A DNA stretch of 58,196 bases, from positions 1-58,196 of IMG/VR virus record IMGVR_UViG_3300027973_000066. One strand, written 5' to 3'. Positions 44,659-52,022 of this stretch are shown one piece after another. The position numbers and the translations under genes were made by a program. Position 1 is the stretch's first letter. Each line of letters starts with the position of its first letter. Source of the DNA: a virus. The notes below the pieces were generated by a model that searched no databases, had not been told where the DNA came from, and saw only the letters and a program-made list of their open reading frames with translations.

Positions 44659-45044
44659 GCGGCTGGCCTGACCCCGACAAGCCCGGTGTGCCGCTGAACC
44701 CTGATAGGGACGGCATTCATTGGCTTTTTAACCCGGATAATGACAAGCCACATCCAGTGATATGGGTAGCAGACCTAGGCGCATGGGCGGTTGGAGATGC
44801 CTGGACGGCGCGGATGGTGGCCGAGATGGGACTTCATTATCAAGGCCCAGTCCTGATGCCAGCCGAGGCGGACGCCCTCCGCGCCGAGAACGCGAGGCTG
44901 CGGGGAGCGCTTGCGGACATGTATGCCGGTTATTCGCGCGACATTACAACACATCGCGCTGAAAAAATAGCGCACGAGCGCGTAAAGAAAAAACTGGAGC
45001 AGGCTGCTGAAGCCTGGGGCATCAACCTGGAGGAAAAACCATGA
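44655..45044 (+). CDS. SGWPDPDKPG-family protein 2
   Basis: A 129-aa protein. Residues 1-60 resemble the protein at 43752 (MSGWPDPDKPG..P, DGIHWLF); the rest is a coiled coil (ADALRAENARLRGALADM, ERVKKKLEQAAEAW). ATG at 44655 overlaps the previous stop as ATGA. The pair is a duplicated N-terminal domain with different C-terminal parts. Function unknown. Confidence 0.75.
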   Translation: MSGWPDPDKPGVPLNPDRDGIHWLFNPDNDKPHPVIWVADLGAWAVGDAWTARMVAEMGLHYQGPVLMPAEADALRAENARLRGALADMYAGYSRDITTHRAEKIAHERVKKKLEQAAEAWGINLEEKP

Positions 45045-45238
45045 TCACTCAACTCAACCCACCGATCCCCGTCGTCACGCCGCACGGCAAAGGCATGGCG
45101 CAAATGGTGATTGATTATGGGATCGAACATGATCTGATTTGGGTGGTGTTCGATGATGACGGACAATGCTGGGCCTGGGGCAATAAGGACATCCGCGCTC
45201 AGAACAACATCACGATTGGCCGGGACATCAAACCATGA
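45041..45238 (+). CDS. small hypothetical protein
   Basis: A 65-aa protein with HDLIWVVFDDDGQCWAWGNK, beta-rich, and flanked by ATGA overlaps. No family recognised. Confidence 0.72.
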   Translation: MITQLNPPIPVVTPHGKGMAQMVIDYGIEHDLIWVVFDDDGQCWAWGNKDIRAQNNITIGRDIKP

Positions 45239-45906
45239 AACCCAGCCGTCGCGCCCCCATCACGCAGGAGGAGCGTGAGGCTATGCGCCAGCGCAGGCTG
45301 GCGGGTAAATCTCTTGAGGAGATTGCGCTGGAATTTTCTTGTTCGCGCGCATCAGCGCAGAAGACCTGTGCCAACTTGGTCGAAAGGACGTTCCAAATTG
45401 GAAAGCCAATCAGTCAGGAGAAGATTGATCAGATCATAGCTTACCGGAAGGAGGGCCGCACTCAGCCTGACATCGCCAGGATGGTGGGCGTCAGTACGAA
45501 CGTGGTGACAAGGTATACACCGCCTGAATTGAAGATCTGCCGCCCTAGGGGCGGCGAGAAGCGCGAGCGTGTGCGCTGGTCGCCAGAAAGGCCGGTAGGG
45601 GCAATCGGTCAGGCCCGGTGGGATAAGGCCGAAACCAAGAAGCTGTGCGACATGATGAAAAAAGGCAGCGCGTTGCGTGAGATCGCAATCGAGTTAAAGC
45701 GGTCATACACCAGCGTGAAGGACAAGGTAGGCCGAATGGCTAAGACCACAAAGGTTCTGATCCCAGAAGTGCCAGAGGTTGAATTTGAGGAGAAATCAAG
45801 ATTTGCCATGGCAAAATGCCTAAAGTGCTTGAAGCAATTTGAAAGCTATGATCCACGTAAGAACCGTATCTGTGTCAGGTGCAAAAGCAGTGAAGGATGG
45901 TCTTAA
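45235..45906 (+). CDS. multi-HTH regulator with C-terminal zinc ribbon
   Basis: A 223-aa protein. Three HTH-like segments can be read: near residues 9-45 (QEEREAMRQRRLAGKSLEEI), 58-90 (RTQPDIARMVGVSTNVVTRY) and 128-165 (KKGSALREIAIELKRSYTSV). The C-terminus holds CLKCLKQFESYD..CVRC, a zinc ribbon. It is a DNA-binding protein that could switch on later promoters; its site is unknown. ATGA overlap upstream. Confidence 0.75.
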   Translation: MKPSRRAPITQEEREAMRQRRLAGKSLEEIALEFSCSRASAQKTCANLVERTFQIGKPISQEKIDQIIAYRKEGRTQPDIARMVGVSTNVVTRYTPPELKICRPRGGEKRERVRWSPERPVGAIGQARWDKAETKKLCDMMKKGSALREIAIELKRSYTSVKDKVGRMAKTTKVLIPEVPEVEFEEKSRFAMAKCLKCLKQFESYDPRKNRICVRCKSSEGWS

Positions 45907-46160
45907 TGGCTGATAATATTGGATTGAGCGCTGGCCCGGTGATCTCAACAAATGTGGAGGCGCATTCGCTGAATGAACTCAGCTTTTCGTGGAAGATCGT
46001 GGCCGTGTGTCACCGCAGGTACATGATATGGAAGTGGTTCATGGATGGGAATGAGGTGGTGAAGATCCGCCCTGCCGTGGATGATGGCAGCATCATCATG
46101 GTGCAGCGTCGGGATGCTGATGCCACTGTTCTGCTGGCCAAGTGGGCGAAGTTCCAGTGA
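45906..46160 (+). CDS. hypothetical protein
   Basis: An 84-aa protein; ATG at 45906 overlaps the previous stop as TAATG. Beta-rich with W/Y-rich middle (HRRYMIWKWFMDGNEVVKI). It ends where the RuvC gene begins (GTGA overlap). Function unknown. Confidence 0.7.
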   Translation: MADNIGLSAGPVISTNVEAHSLNELSFSWKIVAVCHRRYMIWKWFMDGNEVVKIRPAVDDGSIIMVQRRDADATVLLAKWAKFQ

Positions 46161-46615
46161 TCATCTGCGGCATTGACCCAGGCCTCAGTGGCGCTATCGC
46201 TTGGATCAGCAGCGAGGGGGACGCCCTGATCTGCATCGAGGATATGCCGGTCATCAACGTGAGCGGCAGGAACAAGGTTAATGCCTCTGCCCTGACCAAG
46301 CTCCTGAAGGACCGCTGGGCCGATCTGGTGGTGGTGGAGGAGGTGGGGGCGATGCCCGGCAACGGAGGGGTAAGCATGTTCAACTTTGGATACTCAGCAG
46401 GCATTCTGGAGGGCGTGTGCGCCGCTCTACAGGTGCCCTTGAGGATGGTGCGCCCAGCCGTCTGGAAGCGTCAGGCGGGCGTCCCTGCTGACAAGGGGGC
46501 ATGCCGCATGATGGCCCAGCGCTACTGGCCTGGGGCGAACTATTTTGGCCGGGCGAAGGATGACGGTAGGGCAGACGCAGCCCTCTTAGCGCGCTGGGGG
46601 ATCAATCATGTGTGA
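46157..46615 (+). CDS. RuvC-like Holliday junction resolvase
   Basis: A 152-aa RNase H-fold endonuclease. Catalytic acidic residues are in GIDPGLSGAIAW (first Asp), VVVEEVGAMPGNG (Glu) and KDDGRADAALLARWG (last Asp). It cuts four-way junctions in replicating or recombining DNA before packaging. The start is GTG at 46157, overlapping the upstream stop as GTGA. A decayed copy of its last 13 codons lies just after the stop (46614-46655). Confidence 0.88.
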   Translation: MIICGIDPGLSGAIAWISSEGDALICIEDMPVINVSGRNKVNASALTKLLKDRWADLVVVEEVGAMPGNGGVSMFNFGYSAGILEGVCAALQVPLRMVRPAVWKRQAGVPADKGACRMMAQRYWPGANYFGRAKDDGRADAALLARWGINHV

Positions 46616-46655
46616 TGCTGCCCTGCTGGCGAAATGGGGAATTAGCCACTCATAA
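46614..46655 (+). pseudogene. remnant of a second resolvase 3' end
   Basis: In the frame starting at 46614 the text reads DAALLAKWGISHS then TAA, closely matching the resolvase C-terminus DAALLARWGINHV. It lies one base after the functional stop begins, and no start precedes it, so it is an orphan tail left by recombination or duplication. Confidence 0.7.
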
Positions 46656-46672
46656 TTTTTTGAAAAAAGGTG

Positions 46673-46701
46673 TTGACGGACGTTGCACGGTGCCACAGTA
46701 T
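46673..46701 (+). promoter_or_regulatory. promoter P2 (TTGACG-17-CAGTAT)
   Basis: TTGACG (46673-46678) and CAGTAT (46696-46701) are 17 bases apart, with an A/T-rich stretch upstream. The following leader TCTCGTTAACACC and GGAGATCACGATCATGA match P1. Confidence 0.65.
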
Positions 46702-46735
46702 GCTCTCGTTAACACCATTTGAGGAGATCACGATC

Positions 46736-47023
46736 ATGACCGACCAGGAACGCGCCAAGAAGCTCTTCGGCAACGCCATTGGCTCCCACGGCGTCGATAG
46801 CTACGACTATCACTACCACCGCGATGAGCCCTTCGTGTTTGACCGCGAGATGGAAGAGCGCGGCAAAACTTGGCCCGGCGTCATTGAGGCTTCCGAAAGG
46901 CTGAACCAGCTTATTGATGAGTGCTCGTGGAAGCGGATCCCGAACAAGTGCATTCAGGATGAGATCCTGCGCGAAATGGACAGCCTGACCAAGTACATTG
47001 AACGGGCATACTACCTTGCGTAA
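46736..47023 (+). CDS. early acidic protein under P2, hypothetical
   Basis: A 95-aa protein with TDQERAKKLFGNAIGSHGV at the N-terminus and helical remainder (EASERLNQLIDECSWKRI). ATG at 46736 is preceded by GGAG and the conserved leader; a longer frame is rejected. Early host-takeover role inferred from promoter type only. Confidence 0.75.
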   Translation: MTDQERAKKLFGNAIGSHGVDSYDYHYHRDEPFVFDREMEERGKTWPGVIEASERLNQLIDECSWKRIPNKCIQDEILREMDSLTKYIERAYYLA

Positions 47024-47258
47024 GTCCGATTCATCCAAAGGGCATGCTGCCTTGCATAAGCCCCTTTTCACCCCAGGCTCTCAGGTGCCCTATGTGGCAC
47101 CTGAGTGGATTGACGCACACTGCTCGCCGGCAGTGTTGCGTGGCAGGCTCCAGGCCAATCTGGAAATCGCCCAGCAGGCAGGCCCTGACAGCCTAGAGCG
47201 CTTCAATTGCCTTAAGCGTGTCGCCCATTTGGAGAAGCTGCTTCAGACCAAAGTTTGA
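47016..47258 (+). CDS. last rightward gene, non-ATG start, hypothetical
   Basis: An open frame of about 80 codons ending at 47258 with protein-like text (PEWIDAHCSPAVLRGRLQAN, SLERFNCLKRVAHLEKLLQ). There is no in-frame ATG; TTG at 47016 overlapping the previous stop is the best start. Its 3' end overlaps the endolysin 3' end by 16 bases on the other strand. Function unknown. Confidence 0.55.
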   Translation: MRKSDSSKGHAALHKPLFTPGSQVPYVAPEWIDAHCSPAVLRGRLQANLEIAQQAGPDSLERFNCLKRVAHLEKLLQTKV

Positions 47259-47764
47259 GCAAACTTCTCCATCTCAATCACACGTTTAGTCCAGCCGTTG
47301 CCAAACACCTTGAAGGTCGGAAGATCTTCAAGGAAATCCATGCGCTCATTCTGGTACATGGCGATGCAAGTTTTAGGCCCGTAATAGCCCCACCAGCTTG
47401 CTACAGCGGCCAGGGTCTTGGGCCCCACATCACCATCAGGCTTGGCCCCCACAAGCTCCTGTAGCGCCCTCACAGCGCGCCCTGGGCCACTGTTCACGGC
47501 CCAGTCGAACACACAGACATCCAGGCCGCTGGGTAGGTCATCGCATTCGCATTTATCCCAGTAGTTCCGGCAGTAGATCGCCAGGAGATGCTCGTCAGGG
47601 ATGGCCTTAAGCTCCTCCACCGTGGCCTGCCGGCCAAGGTGGGCGCTGTAGGTCTTCAACGTCACGCCCTTCATGGTGGCCCCGCCAGGGTCGAGGGGGT
47701 GGTCAGAAAACCCGCCCTCCATGCTGACGGTCTTGCGGAAGGCCTTCTCGAAATTTTCGTTCAT
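47243..47764 (-). CDS. endolysin, GH108 N-acetylmuramidase type
   Basis: A 173-aa protein. Residues 14-35 read SMEGGFSDHPLDPGGATMKG, the signature of GH108 muramidases where the Glu of EGG is the catalytic acid. LDVCVFDWAVNSGPGRAVRAL and PDGDVGPKTLAAV in the second half match the usual helical and peptidoglycan-binding part. It has no signal peptide, so it depends on the holin. ATG at 47764 overlaps the tail-fibre stop as ATGA. It cleaves the host cell wall at lysis. Confidence 0.92.
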   Translation of the reverse strand: MNENFEKAFRKTVSMEGGFSDHPLDPGGATMKGVTLKTYSAHLGRQATVEELKAIPDEHLLAIYCRNYWDKCECDDLPSGLDVCVFDWAVNSGPGRAVRALQELVGAKPDGDVGPKTLAAVASWWGYYGPKTCIAMYQNERMDFLEDLPTFKVFGNGWTKRVIEMEKFAQTLV

Positions 47765-48906
47765 CAGCCTCGAGCCTCAAGAGCGTCCACCTTAGCCTTC
47801 AACTCGTTTACCGCATTCACCAGGAGGGCAACCACCGCATCATAGTTAAGCGCCATCAAGCCTGGGCCGTCAGGGTCGTTTGCCGGCGCTGGGCCAGAGA
47901 CACTTACGGCCTCAGGCAGCACGGCAGCAACATCCTGCGCCAGGAGGCCGGCGCTGATGATCGGCTCGCCATTCATCTGAGTGATGTCATTGCGGGTATA
48001 GGTCAGGCCGGTAAGCCGGGCGACCCTTCCGAGGGAGTTTTGGATCCGCTGCTGGTTGTCTTTAATCCTCTTGTCAGAAGCGACAATCCAGCCTGTGGTA
48101 GCAGTTGCGTTGCCGTCATTCCTGAATTGGTATTCAGCAGTAGAAGGATTTCCAACGACAAACCTCGCGCCAGCGTAGGTCGTTCCGTCATTGAAAAACT
48201 GCAAAATGCTTTGGAAGCCACCGGGCGTAGAAATCATGAAGTTGCTAAAATACGGAGGACCGCCGGCTTGCTGCCCATTTAGAACAATATTGCCGCTGGT
48301 TGTTATGGTTCCGGTCGCCGTGACGGCACCACTTGCCGTGATGGCAGCAGCGCTGGTGGCACCTGTCACAGTCAAAGAACCAGCAGTGGCGGCATTCGTG
48401 ACCGTCAGGGCGTTTGCCGTCAGCGTGGTGCCGTTAAAGGTCAGGTTGGCAGAACCAGCGAAGGAGTCGCTGCTGTTGTACTGCACCTGGGTGTTGGTGC
48501 CGCCTGGAGAAGGAGGGGTGGAGATGCTCAACCGCATGCCGGTGGCGCTGCCATCGCAGGAGACAATGGTGCGATAGCCCCTGGGGATGCGGACAGCAGA
48601 TCCGCCGGCAGCAGACACCATGTACACTGAGAAGGTGCTGGTGCCGTTATTCACCGTCCACTGGCCGCCCTTCCCTGAAGGGATGGAGTAGTACACGTCA
48701 GCAGATGGCGTGCCGCTCACATCGATAAAAGGCGGCCTGTACTGCGCTTCAGTCAGCGTGATGGTGCCGCTGGTGCCGGTGGCGTTGATCGATGTCACAC
48801 CGCCAAAGGCAGTGTCGATAAGCGTGAAGTCACTGTTGAGCGGGGTGTTCCAGCTAGCGCTGTTAAACGCGGGAAGCTCCAGGCCCTTGTTCGTGGTGTA
48901 TGACAT
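47764..48906 (-). CDS. tail fibre with C-terminal S74 chaperone domain
   Basis: A 380-aa protein. The N-terminus (TNKGLELPAFNSASWNTPLN) is a virion-attachment type start; residues 140-210 are repeated strand text (LTVTNAATAGSLTVTGAT); and from Ser277 (VASDKRIKDNQQRI) to the end is an intramolecular chaperone with LLAQDVAAVLPEAV. S74 domains trimerise the fibre and cleave themselves off at the Ser before the SDxRxK motif. It probably binds host surface. Next to the endolysin gene. Confidence 0.88.
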   Translation of the reverse strand: MSYTTNKGLELPAFNSASWNTPLNSDFTLIDTAFGGVTSINATGTSGTITLTEAQYRPPFIDVSGTPSADVYYSIPSGKGGQWTVNNGTSTFSVYMVSAAGGSAVRIPRGYRTIVSCDGSATGMRLSISTPPSPGGTNTQVQYNSSDSFAGSANLTFNGTTLTANALTVTNAATAGSLTVTGATSAAAITASGAVTATGTITTSGNIVLNGQQAGGPPYFSNFMISTPGGFQSILQFFNDGTTYAGARFVVGNPSTAEYQFRNDGNATATTGWIVASDKRIKDNQQRIQNSLGRVARLTGLTYTRNDITQMNGEPIISAGLLAQDVAAVLPEAVSVSGPAPANDPDGPGLMALNYDAVVALLVNAVNELKAKVDALEARG

Positions 48907-48917
48907 CTATCTCTCCG

Positions 48918-51900
48918 TTAGATCGCTTGATCAGCCAGAGACAGGGCCTTCGCCACCGTCTCGTCCGGCATATCCAGAATAGGCTTCGTGTTGCCGTTAT
49001 GAGCCTTCTTGGCCCGATCGGCAGCATTGATCAACGCCTGCGCCTTCGCCCTGTGGTGGCTTGTTATGCGGCCACCTGAGGCGCGGGTGGCTCTGACTTC
49101 ATATCCGCGCTCAGGTTCATTTGCTTCTGCACCAATGCCTGAATACACAGACATCCTTGCAAGAGCCCGGCTGAGATCAACGTCACTGCCGGTATTCGGG
49201 CGAATTGGGTTTCGCTGCAAAAGCGAGTTGGCCAAATCAGGATTAAGCATGGCTTCGCGGATCAAGCCGTGCATGCTTGTGATGCCAGCCTCTCGGGCAA
49301 GGGCAATCGGGTGATACAGTGCGCCTAATGTACCGCCAATGATACCACCCAACATTGGACTGCCTACTTGATACCCAAAGCCAAGACCTGTTCCAAACCC
49401 TGACAAAGCCCGCGCATGCAATGTTCTGAAAAACTCAAATTTACTGCGGTTGTTTGTATCTTGCCTGCTTTGGGCAAGCATATCTACAGCAGTGTTGGAT
49501 TGCCCAGGCATGCGAGTGGAATTAAGCGACATATCAGAGCGGCGAATATCCGCAGCAATATTGTTAATTGAGTTCAATTCATCTCGGCTAAACACATGAG
49601 ACAATGCTAATTGATTTTGACGTAAAAATCTTTGCAACCTAGCGCCATAAATTTGTGCAGAATTAAGGTTGTTGACATTATCTCCAAATGTTGGAGAAAC
49701 GTAAGTTTCTGTAATATGATCAGCTACGGCGCGGCGCAAACCATCGCGTGCTTCTGGGTTATTAGACACAGTAGACGCAAGTTCGCCTATAAGTTGGCCA
49801 GAATTTCTTTTATTAAGTATATTACCAACTTCTGCTGTTACATTAACGGCGTCAGGATTGTCTCTGTTTATAAATTGCGCCAAGCTATTCCTGGAATTTC
49901 TTTGTGCAACTTCAGCTTGGCGTGCAGCCATTTCAGCGGCGACATTTGACGCCTCTACGGCTCCGCTAAAACGCCGGGAAATTTCTGGAAAAGCGCGAAG
50001 GGCATCTTGGTGTTGGGTTGCCCATCGCTCAAATTTAGCCGGGTCAATAACACCATCTGCACCACGGGCAGCGCGGAGCATGGACATGGTGGCATAGTCC
50101 TGCATCACGCCAATAGCAGCCGCGTCATCTCCTACGGCATTACGAAATGCCATAGCCCGATCATATCCTTTCTGCCCACTTGTAAACATCGTAGTAGCAA
50201 CGGTGGGATCGGGGATTCGGTACTGACCACTAAATCCACCAGTGCGAAGAATTGCCCCAACTGGACCTTGTTGAAAAGTTTGAGCATAGGCGGCGTGAGC
50301 TTTTTTTGCTTCTTCCAAAGCCGCCGAGGCTTCGTCGGTCATATTGGGTATCAATGTCTGTGCGGGCGGCGGCTCTAGGCCCCAAACCTGCCGAAGCCGC
50401 TGTTCCATCGTGAGTTGAGAGCCGCCAGCACCAGGAGGCTGCGCCCTCTCATGTACAATTTGATTTTCAACTGCATTATCAATGGCCGATGCAACAGCCG
50501 TTTTAAGTTGAGAAAGGCGTCCCCAAGCAGTAGAGCGGCCATTTGTACGCATTTCATTAGACATTGCGTCTGTGATGTGGGTGTCTAAATCACGAAGATT
50601 TTGAAAAGATGTTACATCTTCTAGGTTTCTAGTCAATTCACGAATAGTATTCTCAGCGCCTTCAGGTTGTTGTGCCATAGGGCCAAGGTTGCCATAAATT
50701 TCATTGGCTCTAGTGCGTACTGAAGAAGAAACTACGTTTAAGTTTTTTTCTGGGTCTACTGCATCATAAAGATCCTTGCGATTTTCACGCGCTCTTTCTG
50801 CTGCGTTCTCAAGACTATTACGAATTGATGCGCCATAATCTTCTGGAGTTGATTCACCACCAACCCTAGATGCGCGATCAGCCGCTTCAGTACGGGCTCT
50901 TTCAACCGCAGCCATCTCTTGCTGGTCAATTTCATCAAATTGATTTCTGATGAATTTAGACACATCGCGCGGATCGCCAGTTGTTTGAATGTTATTCAAT
51001 GCCTCAACACGCGCTGCATTTTGCGCGCGGCGCACGGCTTCAAACGACTGGTCGCCCATAGCTAGGGCTTGCCCCGCCACAGAACGCTCAAATTGTAGCA
51101 GATTAGGATCTTGAACCACTTGAGGCATGGTCGGTTCCGACCCTGGCACAAGCTCTTGGCGCGGTTCAGCCAGACGCCGCCTTACAGCATTTGGGTCGCT
51201 TGAGTTTTCATAAATTGCTTGGGCAGCGCCGGCATCGCGGCCAGACCGAGTAAATGGGCGCAAATATTCACGGCCAGCTTGTGTTGTTGCGCGAGCGGCA
51301 TTCCAGCCGGCAGCGGTTGCGCCACCAGTAAGGATCTCAGTGGCCATACGCGCCAAAGGGGCCCACGATGCGCCGCCTTGCTCAGGGTTTTCATCTTCAG
51401 CCCTACGGATGGCGCGCTCGGTGATTTCACCGGCCCCAGTCGCGGGCGCAGACAATGCCACATTGGCGGCTGTGGTGCCTGGGGCCAAATTGCCAAATGC
51501 ACGCGAGGCGATGTTATAAGCCTGTGGCGCAAGCCTCTCCAGGCCAGCGCGGCCCAAGCCATACACTTGGCCAGCCATGGTCAGGGCAGAGCCGGCACCG
51601 CTTCCTGCGCCGCGAGCAAAGGCTTCAATATTATTTTCAGGTTGGATGTTTGATGGATTAAGGCCGGGGTCGATGCGGCCAAGCTGGGTTTTAATCCAAT
51701 CAGAACCGAGAGCAGGATTTTCAATCAAAGGGGCATCATACCCAGCAAGTCGAGCGGCACGAGACGGCAAATTCAAAATGCCAGTAGCTAAATCAACAGG
51801 CATTCCAACTGTGTTATACACAGCCTCATTAAATCCAGCAGGAAGCATGCCGGCAATTCGGCCAATCCGCTCAACTGTAGATCGCTCGTAAGGAACCTGG

Positions 51901-52022
51901 GGCTCATTTAGGGCCGCAACAAATGCCTCACGATTGGTTGGCCGATTTGGCCTTTGCTCTTCTTGAGGCTTCAAAGCCTCAATAATTGCGTTTGCGTTAG
52001 GGCGGAAAGGTTCTTCAGGCAT
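48918..52022 (-). CDS. 1034-aa internal (ejection) virion protein
   Basis: A largely alpha-helical protein rich in Ala/Arg/Asn/Glu. A Gly/Ala hydrophobic stretch near residues 890-915 (GFGTGLGFGYQVGSPMLGGI) may insert in membrane. The last 55 residues hold ASGGRITSHHRAKAQALINA and MPDETVAKALSLADQAI, a C-terminal motif I associate with alphaproteobacterial phage proteins. Its start overlaps the stop of the 1700-aa gene by one base (TAATG). Size and place suggest an internal protein ejected with DNA. Confidence 0.7.
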   Translation of the reverse strand: MPEEPFRPNANAIIEALKPQEEQRPNRPTNREAFVAALNEPQVPYERSTVERIGRIAGMLPAGFNEAVYNTVGMPVDLATGILNLPSRAARLAGYDAPLIENPALGSDWIKTQLGRIDPGLNPSNIQPENNIEAFARGAGSGAGSALTMAGQVYGLGRAGLERLAPQAYNIASRAFGNLAPGTTAANVALSAPATGAGEITERAIRRAEDENPEQGGASWAPLARMATEILTGGATAAGWNAARATTQAGREYLRPFTRSGRDAGAAQAIYENSSDPNAVRRRLAEPRQELVPGSEPTMPQVVQDPNLLQFERSVAGQALAMGDQSFEAVRRAQNAARVEALNNIQTTGDPRDVSKFIRNQFDEIDQQEMAAVERARTEAADRASRVGGESTPEDYGASIRNSLENAAERARENRKDLYDAVDPEKNLNVVSSSVRTRANEIYGNLGPMAQQPEGAENTIRELTRNLEDVTSFQNLRDLDTHITDAMSNEMRTNGRSTAWGRLSQLKTAVASAIDNAVENQIVHERAQPPGAGGSQLTMEQRLRQVWGLEPPPAQTLIPNMTDEASAALEEAKKAHAAYAQTFQQGPVGAILRTGGFSGQYRIPDPTVATTMFTSGQKGYDRAMAFRNAVGDDAAAIGVMQDYATMSMLRAARGADGVIDPAKFERWATQHQDALRAFPEISRRFSGAVEASNVAAEMAARQAEVAQRNSRNSLAQFINRDNPDAVNVTAEVGNILNKRNSGQLIGELASTVSNNPEARDGLRRAVADHITETYVSPTFGDNVNNLNSAQIYGARLQRFLRQNQLALSHVFSRDELNSINNIAADIRRSDMSLNSTRMPGQSNTAVDMLAQSRQDTNNRSKFEFFRTLHARALSGFGTGLGFGYQVGSPMLGGIIGGTLGALYHPIALAREAGITSMHGLIREAMLNPDLANSLLQRNPIRPNTGSDVDLSRALARMSVYSGIGAEANEPERGYEVRATRASGGRITSHHRAKAQALINAADRAKKAHNGNTKPILDMPDETVAKALSLADQAI

